Below are positions 47,319-55,678 of a DNA stretch of 64,000 nucleotides, piece by piece. The translations under genes and the position numbers were made by a program. Under the pieces are notes generated by a model. It did not search any database and was not told the origin of the DNA. It saw only the letters and a list, made by a program, of their open reading frames with translations. Source of the stretch: Candidatus Auribacterota bacterium (GTDB lineage Bacteria > Auribacterota > JAFGBW01 > JAFGJP01); assembly GCA_023144635.1 (NCBI GenBank), contig JAGLFH010000049.1, forward strand, positions 43,744 through 107,743, given 5' to 3'. The number at the start of each line of letters is the position of its first letter. Within the stretch, counting starts at the first letter, position 1.

Positions 47319-47799
47319 GAGTGCTTTTGTTATATGCTTCCCTGGATACTATCAGATCAAACAGGGTAATCATTTAAAAGGTATCCTGATCTCAATTGTT
47401 TTTAGCCTATGCTTTGCTATGTATGTAATAGCGCTTTTCTCAGGTTTTGATGGCAGCCTTTTTATGGTCCTTATTCTTTCTGTTTTTCTTTTTTATATAC
47501 TAGACGTAATAGAAAATGGATTAAAAGAAGAAAAAGATAAAATAGTTTCAGAACAACCTTATGAAGATGGAAGAATAGCTCTTATGACTTTTGATTATGA
47601 AAGTGCAGAAAAGTTATTTTTTCAGGCTTTAGAACTTGATCCATTGGATCTGGATGTTGTTTTCCAGCTGGCAGTCCTATATAAAAAGAAAAGTGATACT
47701 TCAAAAGCAAAGATATGGCTTAAAAAATATCTAAGACAAAATAAACATAAAAAATGGCGTGATGATGCAAAGAAGCTTTTAAAGGAAATACAGGAATGA
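47308..47799 (+). CDS. Small membrane protein with TPR tail
   Basis: About 163 residues with two TM helices (roughly 27-47 and 50-70) and a C-terminal TPR pair (YESAEKLFFQALELDPLDLD, then SDTSKAKIWLKKYL). The 5' end overlaps the RHS gene; ATG 47308 or 47299 are both possible. No enzymatic motif. It may act as an adaptor at the inner membrane for the surface proteins encoded upstream. The next gene starts within its last codons. Confidence 0.7.
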   Translation: MAIKSAFVICFPGYYQIKQGNHLKGILISIVFSLCFAMYVIALFSGFDGSLFMVLILSVFLFYILDVIENGLKEEKDKIVSEQPYEDGRIALMTFDYESAEKLFFQALELDPLDLDVVFQLAVLYKKKSDTSKAKIWLKKYLRQNKHKKWRDDAKKLLKEIQE

Positions 47800-49400
47800 T
47801 ACTGCGAATAGTAAAAGAGTATGAAAATGATTCTATCTTTGAAGTAAAAGATGAAAAAATTATTATAGGAAGAGGAAGCGACAGCCAAATAGTTATCAAT
47901 GATGACCTTGTCTCAAGAAGTCATGCTCGTATTATTTATGATGAAGGATCATATTGGGTAGAGGATCTGAACAGCACAAACGGGACATATGTTAATGAAA
48001 AGCCTATAGAAAGAAGTATTCTTAAAACCGATGATAAAATAAATATTGGAAAAGCTGTTCTTTTTGTTCAGAAGACACATACAGATGTTGAAATTCGTAA
48101 AAAACCTGCGCTGCATATTGTTGATACGGTTGATTCGAAAAGTAGCGACATGTTATCTATGCATCCTAAAGAAGCATCTCTTTTGCTTAAACCTGATAAA
48201 AAAGAAAATCTGGAAGTTTTAAGTAAAGAAAATGAGAATCTTAAGAAATTATTCAGGCTTAATAGTTTTATAACATCTACCCGTAATATAAAGGTCTTGA
48301 CTGATAAAATAATGTCTTTGGCATTCGAGATGATAAATGCAGACAATGTATGCATACTTTTTGTGCATGAAAAAACAAAAGAGCTGGAAGTAAAATCAAT
48401 GATGTCAAAGCATGATAATAAAACGGTTACAGTTAGCCGTACAATAGTAAATCATGTTTTGGAAAAGAGTTTTTCTGTCCTCTCTTCAGATGCAATGGAT
48501 GACAGCAGATTTAACCCTGGCAAGAGTATAATTTCAGCAAATATAAAATCCGTTGTGTGTACACCGATAAGGATCGAAGATAAGGTGCTGGGTATCTTTT
48601 ATGCAGATATGAGGAGTTTATCTTTAAAATTTTCGGAAGGTGATCTCAAAATAGTCACTATTCTTGCTAATATGATCGGTATTGCTATGGAAAATGATTT
48701 CTGGCATCGCGAAGCAATCAGAAAGGAAAGGCTTTCAGCAATGGGTGAAGTTATTACAGGAATATCTCATTATGCAAAGAATATATTGAATGGATTAAAG
48801 CTTGGAATAGAAGCTCTTGAAATGTCAATAAAAAAGAAATCAATAGAGAAAACTCAAAAGAGCATGAAAGCTATAAGGGCTCAAGAAAAACGAATAAGCA
48901 ATCTTGTTCTTAACATGCTTGATTACTCTAAAGAAAGAGTTCCTGTAAAGCAGCATGTTGATATTAGGGAAGTGGTAGGTGATATTATAAGTCCGTATAC
49001 GGACTTTTTTACAAAAAATAATATTAGATGTTATTTTGATATCAATAGTTCTGTACCGGAAATAAAAGTCGATATTACTGGAATACACAGAATCTTATTA
49101 AATCTTTTTACAAATGCATTAGATGCTATAAAAAAAACACCTGTTGGTATAATAAGGATAGCAGTAGACCATAAAAGTGATCCAGATCTTTTTACAATTA
49201 GCGTAGAAGATAACGGTACTGGTATGGAAAAAAAGTGTTTGGAGCGGATATTTGATGTTTTTTACAGCACAAAGAATTTTGAAGGAACCGGACTGGGACT
49301 TGCTGTTGCCAAAAAAACAGTAGAAGAACATGGTGGTACAATATCAGTAGAATCAGAGCTTGGAAAGGGTTCCAAAATTATTATTAAGTTACCTCAGTAA
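47796..49400 (+). CDS. FHA-GAF histidine kinase
   Basis: The 534-residue soluble protein has an N-terminal FHA domain (1-95) with the phospho-Thr binding signature IGRGSDSQIVI, SRSHARI and NSTNGTYVN. A GAF domain follows (about 150-300), then a DHp with the less usual H-box ISHYAKNILNGLK, and an HATPase with NLFTNALDAI, DNGTGMEKKCL and GTGLGLAVAKKT. FHA domains bind proteins phosphorylated on Thr, so this kinase may link Ser/Thr kinase signalling to a His-Asp relay. A PknB-like kinase gene lies downstream on the other strand. It overlaps the TPR gene by 4 bases. Confidence 0.9.
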   Translation: MILRIVKEYENDSIFEVKDEKIIIGRGSDSQIVINDDLVSRSHARIIYDEGSYWVEDLNSTNGTYVNEKPIERSILKTDDKINIGKAVLFVQKTHTDVEIRKKPALHIVDTVDSKSSDMLSMHPKEASLLLKPDKKENLEVLSKENENLKKLFRLNSFITSTRNIKVLTDKIMSLAFEMINADNVCILFVHEKTKELEVKSMMSKHDNKTVTVSRTIVNHVLEKSFSVLSSDAMDDSRFNPGKSIISANIKSVVCTPIRIEDKVLGIFYADMRSLSLKFSEGDLKIVTILANMIGIAMENDFWHREAIRKERLSAMGEVITGISHYAKNILNGLKLGIEALEMSIKKKSIEKTQKSMKAIRAQEKRISNLVLNMLDYSKERVPVKQHVDIREVVGDIISPYTDFFTKNNIRCYFDINSSVPEIKVDITGIHRILLNLFTNALDAIKKTPVGIIRIAVDHKSDPDLFTISVEDNGTGMEKKCLERIFDVFYSTKNFEGTGLGLAVAKKTVEEHGGTISVESELGKGSKIIIKLPQ

Positions 49401-49401
49401 T

Positions 49402-49428
49402 AAAATATTGCTTTTAGCAATATTTTAG
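49402..49428. terminator. Hairpin at the end of the LamG/RHS gene run
   Basis: Perfect 10-bp stem AAAATATTGC/GCAATATTTT with loop TTTTA, starting just after the kinase stop codon. The stem itself ends in TTTT, as in AT-rich terminators. Confidence 0.6.
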
Positions 49429-49870
49429 TTGTGCGTTGTGTGTAGTGAGTAAAAGGCCTTTCGACTCACTACGTTCGCTCAAGATTAAAAAAGGCTTCGC
49501 TGATTATTGAATCTTGCCACAGAGGACACCGAGAACACAGAGATAAGAACAATCACGAAAACACGAAAATAAAATAAAAGCACGAAAAATGAATGTCCTC
49601 CACAAAGCGCTGGTGGATCTGCGATAGAGACGCACGGAGATGCGTCTTTGTAAAATGTAAAAGAAAATTTAGCCACTACCTCTAATTTCACCACGGAAAA
49701 ATCACGGATAGGCACGGAGGAAGAAAACGTAAAGTGCAATGACAATGTTTTATTATTATATTTGACCTGGTTCCCGCGGTTCCGCCGCGGGAAGACAACT
49801 TCTCTTTAGTTTTTAGTAAAAAAACTCTGATTCTTTTTATCTGCTCTTCGACTACGTTCAGGATAAACTA
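49429..49870. repeat. Repeat-rich intergenic region between convergent genes
   Basis: Contains CTTTCGACTCACTACGTTCG (about 49457), CCACAGAGGACACCGAGAAC (about 49516), CCACGGAAAAATCACGG (about 49692) and TTCGACTACGTTCAGGAT (about 49847) fragments related to those at 2550-2700. A strong hairpin at 49771-49793 has arms TTCCCGCGG/CCGCGGGAA. No gene is seen. Confidence 0.55.
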
Positions 49871-51160
49871 TTATTTGCGTCCCATTTCTGTTTTGCTCTG
49901 TTTTCTGCCTTGTGTCTTTCTTTCTATTTCATCAATCATTTCTTTTGCTGTTTTAGCATCCTTTGTATCAGGGTACTGCTTTATAATGCTTCTAAGAATA
50001 GGAAGAGCCAGGTCATCTCTGTTTAAATTAGAGTAATTTTTTGCTTGCTGTATTTTTTTTATACAATGCTGATTTGAAAACTGTATTTTTTTATGTCCTT
50101 CAAATAAACTAAATTTATTTTGTATTAGAAAAACGGAAATAATGGCAAGTACTATTAACAAGAATATATTTTTTGCACGACTTTTGGTTTTGCATTTTTT
50201 AGATTTCTTTTTTGGAGGAGTAAAACGCTTATAGTTATCTTGTGATTGGGTCCTTCCTTCGCTCAAAAAAAGGTTAATATCATTTATCATATCGTCTAAA
50301 GAATTATATCTTTGAGAAGGATATTTTTCAGTGCATTTTCTAATGATTGCATTTACTTCTTCAGGAATTGAACGGTTTATACTATCAGCTAGAGGCGGAG
50401 CATCTTCTTTTATATGTTCGAGAAGTTTTGATATCTGCGTAGTCTGAAAAAGCGGCCTTGCAGTGACCAGTTCAAAAAAGGTTGCTCCAAGAGCATAAAT
50501 ATCTGATTGGATCGTACAAATCCCTTTTAAAAGCATTTCAGGTGCCATATATGCGGGAGTCCCTGCAAATTTCTTTTTTTCATTCATATTAAAGACGGGC
50601 TGTGCCAGGCCAAAATCAGCTATCATCAGCCTATTTGTCTTTTCATCTAATATGATATTGGCAGGTTTTATATCTCTGTGAAGAAATCCGTTATCATGTG
50701 CATATTTTAATCCTTCAGCAATTTGAAGCATCATTTTCAATGATTCAAAAATAGGAAAAAAAGAACGACTTCTTATAAAAGAAAGGCTTTTTTCTTTTAT
50801 TAGCTGCTGAAGGGTTTTCCCTTCAACAAGTTCCATTATAAAATAATGGAGATTTTTTTCGCTTCCGATACCATATATTTGAACAATATTAGGGTGGCGC
50901 AGTTTTGCTGCATTCCTTGCTTCATTTTTAAATTTATCTATATATTCAGAATCAGAGGAAAACTGCTTTTTTAGTATTTTGATAGCTACAAAACGTTCAA
51001 GTGTTCCCTGGTATGCTTTAAAAACAACTCCCATGCCTCCATGGCCGATCTCTGAGGCAAGAGAGTATTCTCCTAGTGATAATCCAGGATTGATATTAGT
51101 TCTGGTCTCATCATTATCAAAATTAGAATCATGGACAGTTTTTTGATCATGTATTGTCAT
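49871..51160 (-). CDS. Serine/threonine protein kinase, PknB type, membrane-bound
   Basis: The 429-residue protein has a kinase domain (about 28-295) with GHGGMGVVFKA (glycine loop), VAIKIL (Lys), HRDIKPANIIL (catalytic loop), IADFGLAQP (DFG) and GTPAYMAPE, all intact. A basic juxtamembrane stretch, one TM helix (about 325-345) and a short C-terminal helical region (LALPILRSIIKQYPDTKDAKTAKE read as TPR-like) follow. It probably phosphorylates Ser/Thr on proteins read by FHA domains; the nearest FHA protein is encoded next to it at 47796-49400. Confidence 0.92.
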   Translation of the reverse strand: MTIHDQKTVHDSNFDNDETRTNINPGLSLGEYSLASEIGHGGMGVVFKAYQGTLERFVAIKILKKQFSSDSEYIDKFKNEARNAAKLRHPNIVQIYGIGSEKNLHYFIMELVEGKTLQQLIKEKSLSFIRSRSFFPIFESLKMMLQIAEGLKYAHDNGFLHRDIKPANIILDEKTNRLMIADFGLAQPVFNMNEKKKFAGTPAYMAPEMLLKGICTIQSDIYALGATFFELVTARPLFQTTQISKLLEHIKEDAPPLADSINRSIPEEVNAIIRKCTEKYPSQRYNSLDDMINDINLFLSEGRTQSQDNYKRFTPPKKKSKKCKTKSRAKNIFLLIVLAIISVFLIQNKFSLFEGHKKIQFSNQHCIKKIQQAKNYSNLNRDDLALPILRSIIKQYPDTKDAKTAKEMIDEIERKTQGRKQSKTEMGRK

Positions 51161-51217
51161 AAAATATACGCTGATATTATATCATATTAATATTAGATTT
51201 TTCATTATCTTTATCTG

Positions 51218-51245
51218 TTGACATAGAAAATAGGACTTTTATAAT
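51218..51245 (+). promoter_or_regulatory. Sigma-70 promoter for the antiporter gene
   Basis: TTGACA at 51218-51223 and TATAAT at 51240-51245, both consensus, with a 16-base spacer, about 40 bases before the start codon. Confidence 0.7.
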
Positions 51246-51286
51246 AAGAAGTTATTTGTAATAGCTTTTAAGGAGAACATAATAGA

Positions 51287-53479
51287 ATGTTTAAACCAAA
51301 AAACTATATATTGGCTTTTATAGTATTTTGTACGTTACCGGTAATAATGGTATTTGCAGAAGGCGTGGATGCAGGGACTCATGGAAATGGCATGGAGCTT
51401 TTAGTCCTTCAATTAAGCATTATTATAATCGCAGCCAGAATAGGAGGGTCTTTTTTTGAGAGATTTCATCTTCCTCCAGTATTGGGTGAAATAGTTGCAG
51501 GTATTATCATTGGTCCTTTCTTTTTAGGTCATCTTCCAATACCTGGTTTTTCATTGGGGCTGTTTCCGGTGCATCCGTCAGTTGCGATTGCATCAGGTAT
51601 TCCGATCTCTCCTGAACTTTATGCTTTGACCACAATTGCTTCACTTGTATTACTCTTTCTTGTAGGGCTTGAAACTGACATTGAGAGTTTTTTACGTTTC
51701 TCTATTACAGGTTCTATTGTTGGAATAGGCGGAGTAATTGCAAGCTTTATACTTGGTAATATTGCTACTGTTTTATGCTCAAAATATTTTCTCGGTATTA
51801 CCTGTGGTTTTGGTGATCCGGTACCTCTTTTTATGGGGGTTGTGACTACTGCAACATCTGTTGGTATTACCGCACGTATTCTTTCTGAAAATAGAAAGAT
51901 TGATTCTCCTGAAGGAGTGACCATCCTTTCAGGTGCTGTTGTTGATGATGTAATGGGAATTATTCTGCTTGCGGTAATAATTGGTGTTATTAATGGCATG
52001 AAAAGTGGTTCTATTGCCTGGAAGCATATTATAGGTATTTCTTTTAAAGCCGTTTTTATATGGTTATTTTTTACAATTTCCGGAATAGTTTTTTCTCAGA
52101 AAATAAGCCGTTTTTTAAAAATGTTTAAAGATGCTGGGACGATCTCTGTAATTAGTTTTGCCTGTGCACTTTTTTTGGCAGGTATCTTCGAAAAATCCGG
52201 TCTTGCTATGGTGATAGGTGCATATACGATGGGCCTTTCTCTTTCTAAAACAGATATTTCATATGTTATTCAAGATAAATTGTCTGTGCTTCATAAGTTT
52301 TTTGTTCCGGTATTTTTTTGTGTAATGGGAATGATGCTTAATTTTCTAGAGCTTGCTTCATGGAATATCATTGCTTTTGGTGTTGTCTTTGTTGTTTTTG
52401 CGGTTGCGGGAAAGCTTATTGGATGCAGTATACCGGCTCTTTTTTTAAATTTTAATTTAAGAGGAGCTCTTAGAATAGGCATGGGAATGACTCCGAGAGG
52501 TGAAATTACGCTTATTATTACCAGTATAGGCCTTTCAATGGGGTTTTTAAATCATGAGTATTTTGGAATAGTCATAATAATGACTTTTTTGACAACACTT
52601 ATTACGCCCTATATTTTTTCTAAGATGCTTCAGTCTAAAAAACCGGTTCTTAGAAAAGAAAAAGTGGTTAAAACAGAGCATACTGAGATAATTTACAATA
52701 TGCCGAATCCTGAAACATCAGAACTTATTTTAACCAAAGTGATAGCAGCTTTTGAAAACGAGGGGTTTTATGTGCACCAACTTTCTATGAGAAGAAGGCT
52801 TTATCAGATAAGAAAAGACCAGACCTTTGTTACAATGAAGACAAAGCCGGAAAAATTGATTTTTGATTGCCTTGAAAGAGATGCGGCATTTATTCATACA
52901 CTTTTTTATGAAGTACTTGCTGAGCTTGAACGTACTTTGAAGCAGCTAAAGAACCTAACAGATAGAGAAAAAATTGGTAAAAAAATATTTGCAGAACAAA
53001 AAGGGTCTTCTTCAGCCACATCCATATTTTCTCAAATATTGCACCCGAGTGCTGTAACAATAGACCTAAAAGGTGAGACAAAACGTGAGATAATAGAAGA
53101 GCTTTTAAGTTTATTAGTAGATTCAGGAAGGCTGGAGCTTGATAAAAGAAAAATAGCGCAAAAAGATATACTGGAAAGGGAATCTGTAATGTCAACAGGT
53201 ATGCAGGATGGAATTGCCCTTCCGCATGCAAGGACCGATGCAGTAACCAGTATGCATTGTGTCGTGGGCTTAAAAAAGGAGGGTATTGATTTTGACTCAC
53301 TGGACAAGAAACCTTCCAAGATCTTTATAATGACACTTTCTTCTAAGAAAACATCAGAGCCGCAACTTCAGTTTATGGCAGAGATGAGCAAGTATCTTAA
53401 AGATAAAAACATAAGAAGTAAAATGCTTTCCTCTTTTTCAGATGCTGAATTATTTAAAGTATTTACTTCACAGGTCTAG
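51287..53479 (+). CDS. CPA2 cation/proton antiporter fused to a PTS EIIA (PtsN-like) domain
   Basis: The 730-residue protein starts with a signal-like helix, followed by about 12 TM helices of the Na+/H+ exchanger CPA2 family (residues ~38-445). Visible motifs include VLGEIVAGIIIGP, FLVGLETD and GAVVDDVMGIILL, with the paired Asp of the transport core. A cytosolic linker (about 450-580) leads to a PTS_EIIA type 2 domain (about 583-730) with the phospho-His in GIALPHARTD and VGLKKEGIDFDSLD. No other PTS gene is nearby. Control of ion exchange by phosphorylation from a nitrogen-type PTS is a reasonable inference. RBS AAGGAGA precedes the ATG. Confidence 0.88.
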   Translation: MFKPKNYILAFIVFCTLPVIMVFAEGVDAGTHGNGMELLVLQLSIIIIAARIGGSFFERFHLPPVLGEIVAGIIIGPFFLGHLPIPGFSLGLFPVHPSVAIASGIPISPELYALTTIASLVLLFLVGLETDIESFLRFSITGSIVGIGGVIASFILGNIATVLCSKYFLGITCGFGDPVPLFMGVVTTATSVGITARILSENRKIDSPEGVTILSGAVVDDVMGIILLAVIIGVINGMKSGSIAWKHIIGISFKAVFIWLFFTISGIVFSQKISRFLKMFKDAGTISVISFACALFLAGIFEKSGLAMVIGAYTMGLSLSKTDISYVIQDKLSVLHKFFVPVFFCVMGMMLNFLELASWNIIAFGVVFVVFAVAGKLIGCSIPALFLNFNLRGALRIGMGMTPRGEITLIITSIGLSMGFLNHEYFGIVIIMTFLTTLITPYIFSKMLQSKKPVLRKEKVVKTEHTEIIYNMPNPETSELILTKVIAAFENEGFYVHQLSMRRRLYQIRKDQTFVTMKTKPEKLIFDCLERDAAFIHTLFYEVLAELERTLKQLKNLTDREKIGKKIFAEQKGSSSATSIFSQILHPSAVTIDLKGETKREIIEELLSLLVDSGRLELDKRKIAQKDILERESVMSTGMQDGIALPHARTDAVTSMHCVVGLKKEGIDFDSLDKKPSKIFIMTLSSKKTSEPQLQFMAEMSKYLKDKNIRSKMLSSFSDAELFKVFTSQV

Positions 53480-53682
53480 TTTGTTGATTGTCTTTATCCT
53501 TTAAAATACGATGATTAAATGGTTATATTTTTTCAGGATTTTCCCTTATTATCGAGTAAAAAAAAGTATTTTTTAAAGATATTTTTGTAGTATATTTTTA
53601 AAATTAAAGATACAATATTGGTTATAATAGGTGATGAGTTATAACCATAATGGCGCAAAGCGTCATAACAAGAGGAGGAGTT
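53480..53682. other. Leader region of the SWIB gene
   Basis: About 200 AT-rich bases with no gene. GGTTATAATAGG near 53617-53628 contains a TATAAT box that could be the -10 of the SWIB promoter, but no convincing -35 is seen. Confidence 0.3.
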
Positions 53683-54072
53683 ATGGTTAAGAAAGTTGTT
53701 AAGAAGAAAATTGTTAAGAAAAAAGTTGTTAAGAAAAAGGTAGCAAAGAAAAAAGTTGTTAAAAAGAAAGTTGTTAAAAAGAAAGTTGTTAAGAAAAAAG
53801 TTGTTAAGAAAAAAGTAAAAAGAAAACCAAATGCTGCTTTTATGAGACCACTTACACCAAGTGACAAACTAGCTAAAGTTGTTGGCGCAAAACCACTGCC
53901 AAGAACAGAAGTAGTCAAAAAATTATGGATCTATATTAAGAAAAATAAGCTGCAGGATAATGCAAATAGAAGAATGATAAATGCTGATGCAAACTTAAAA
54001 GCTGTATTCGGCGGTAAAGCAAAAGTATCTATGTTTGAAATGACAAAACTTGTAAGCAAACAGCTTTCATAA
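53683..54072 (+). CDS. SWIB/MDM2-domain protein with lysine-rich repeat N-terminus
   Basis: A 129-residue protein. Residues 1-47 are a near-perfect tandem repeat of the pentapeptide VVKKK (VVKKKIVKKKVVKKKVAKKK and so on), highly basic like histone H1 tails. Residues ~50-129 match the SWIB fold: FMRPLTPSDKLAKVVG, RTEVVKKLWIYIKKNKLQD, ANLKAVFGGKAKVSMFEMTKLV. SWIB proteins in Chlamydiae and eukaryotes are tied to chromatin or topoisomerase function; here a nucleoid-associated role is likely. ATG 53683 is chosen for AGGAGGAG 4-6 bases upstream. A strong terminator follows. Confidence 0.9.
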   Translation: MVKKVVKKKIVKKKVVKKKVAKKKVVKKKVVKKKVVKKKVVKKKVKRKPNAAFMRPLTPSDKLAKVVGAKPLPRTEVVKKLWIYIKKNKLQDNANRRMINADANLKAVFGGKAKVSMFEMTKLVSKQLS

Positions 54073-54091
54073 TTGTTATTTAAGAATAAGG

Positions 54092-54125
54092 AAAAGCCTG
54101 TCTCTTAGGGGACAGGCTTTTTTTA
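54092..54125 (+). terminator. Rho-independent terminator after the SWIB gene
   Basis: Arms AAAAGCCTGTC and GACAGGCTTTT with loop TCTTAGGG, followed by further T residues, 20 bases after the stop codon. Confidence 0.92.
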
Positions 54126-54179
54126 TTTAGCAAGGAATTTGGGATTAAAAATCTATTCCCTTGAAGATAGGTTGATGAA

Positions 54180-54260
54180 TAGTAGGGGCAGGTTCTAAAC
54201 CTGTCCTTAATTATGCAAATAAAAGGGCGGATTTAGAATCCGCCCCTACACGGTCATTGT
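54180..54260. repeat. Pair of GC-rich hairpin repeats
   Basis: GGGGCAGGTT-CTAA-ACCTGTCC and GGGCGGAT-TTAGA-ATCCGCCC lie next to each other, in a GTAGGGG...CCCCTAC frame. They resemble the repeat near 21153. The arms differ but pairing is kept. Confidence 0.55.
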
Positions 54261-54362
54261 TTGAAATTGTTCGTCAATTCAAGTATAAATAAAACAATCG
54301 ATTATTAAGCTTTCTTTTAGTCTTTAGAGGACTTATACTTTTATAATAAGGTTGGAGATTTT

Positions 54363-55319
54363 ATGGATGAAATAAAAGTAAAAAAAATATTGTTTGTAAT
54401 GTCTAGCATAAAGCAGGCAAAGCGTTCAGAGGAAGCATTAAAAAAAGCTTTTGATTCTATTGAGTTTGTTCATGCTTCAAGAAGTGCAGAAGCGATTTCA
54501 AGATGTGAAAATACAAACTTTGATATAATAATTTGTGACTATTACATGCCTAACTTAACCGGCATTGAAATTTTGCGGCACATTAGAAAACAGAAAAATG
54601 AAATACCATTTATTCTTATTATAGATTACCAGTCTCAAGGAGTTATTATCGATGCTTTAAAAGCAGGTGCAGATGATTATGTTATTATTGACGTAGCTTT
54701 TGAAGAGATGCTTCCCTGTGTAGTGAAAAAGAATATAAGATTTATTGAAATGAAAAAGAAATATGATTACCTTTTGAATGAACTACAAAAAACTCAGACA
54801 GAAGTAAAAGATATAAATATTCATGATGAACTGACAGGTCTTTGGAATAGGCGCTATATAGTAAAAAGGCTGGAAGAAGAAAATGCTAGAGTGAAACGAT
54901 ATGACAGACCCCTTTCAGTTCTTTTAATAGATGTTGATCATTTTTCAGATATAAATAAAGAATATGGACGGCAGATGGGAGATCTTATCCTTCAGAAGAT
55001 AGCTGTTATAATGCAGAATATAGTTAGAAAAGTAGATGCTATAGGAAGATATACAGGTGATGAATTTTTAGTAATACTTCCTGAAACTCCTGTAGAAAAA
55101 TCTTCTGTTGTAGCAGAAAAAATTCTTGAAAGTGTAAGAAAACATATTTTTAATTCTAAAGGATCAAAGTTTCAGGTTACATTAAGTATAGGTATAAGCT
55201 GGTCCCCCCGCTTTGGCAGGGAAAACTATGAAGAGCTTCTTTCTGCAGGAGGTAAAGCTCTTTTCAGCGCAAAAAATGAAGGATATAATAGGGTTAATGT
55301 AGCTGGAAAATACAAGTAA
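54363..55319 (+). CDS. Receiver-GGDEF protein (probable diguanylate cyclase)
   Basis: The 318-residue protein has a receiver (1-125) with D59 as phospho-acceptor; the switch Thr is replaced by Ile87 and the conserved Lys by Ile109, so switching is doubtful. A GGDEF domain (about 150-315) follows with the signature TGDEF at 231-235 (first Gly to Thr), DELTGLWNRR and an intact inhibitory site RKVD at 222-225, five residues before the signature. It probably makes cyclic di-GMP or binds GTP/c-di-GMP. A single gene with RBS GGTTGGAG. Confidence 0.85.
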   Translation: MDEIKVKKILFVMSSIKQAKRSEEALKKAFDSIEFVHASRSAEAISRCENTNFDIIICDYYMPNLTGIEILRHIRKQKNEIPFILIIDYQSQGVIIDALKAGADDYVIIDVAFEEMLPCVVKKNIRFIEMKKKYDYLLNELQKTQTEVKDINIHDELTGLWNRRYIVKRLEEENARVKRYDRPLSVLLIDVDHFSDINKEYGRQMGDLILQKIAVIMQNIVRKVDAIGRYTGDEFLVILPETPVEKSSVVAEKILESVRKHIFNSKGSKFQVTLSIGISWSPRFGRENYEELLSAGGKALFSAKNEGYNRVNVAGKYK

Positions 55320-55678
55320 CCTGTGTTTACCTAAAGGCGAGCCAATTACAGTGCATCTGTTGCGTTATCAAATACTATATTTACTTTGATCCCTGCTAAT
55401 CCAGGAATGACGACTTTTTATGTTTGTCTTGTATTTTCAATGCACTTGACTCGTAAAATATTCAGGTTCCTTTTGTAAAAAAGGAGAGATGACTTAGGTT
55501 TTATGTCATCTCTCCTTTTCTTTTACATTAATCCAGCTCAAATATATCCGCGACCATTAGTTTTTTATCTGCGTTAATCTGCGTCTTATGTATCTGCGAT
55601 CATTTGTGCCTTTTATCTGTGTTAATCCCCTACTGTTTTGCTTCGCAAATCAAAGATGTGGGAACTATAGTCTGTGTT
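55320..55678. repeat. Intergenic region with bidirectional terminator and repeat remnants
   Basis: No gene. It holds the terminator at 55477-55527 and, around 55560-55630, CTGCGTTAATCTGCGTC and TATCTGTGTTAATCC fragments of the same repeat type as 2680-2700. Confidence 0.55.
55477..55527. terminator. Bidirectional terminator between the GGDEF gene and glnN
   Basis: Arms AAAAGGAGAGATGAC and GTCATCTCTCCTTTT form a 15-bp stem with an 11-base loop and T-runs on both strands, serving the two convergent genes. Confidence 0.88.

Noticed and set aside
53695..53815. CRISPR-like or satellite array of 15-base repeats
   Set aside because: The repeats are in-frame VVKKK codons of the SWIB protein with no spacers.
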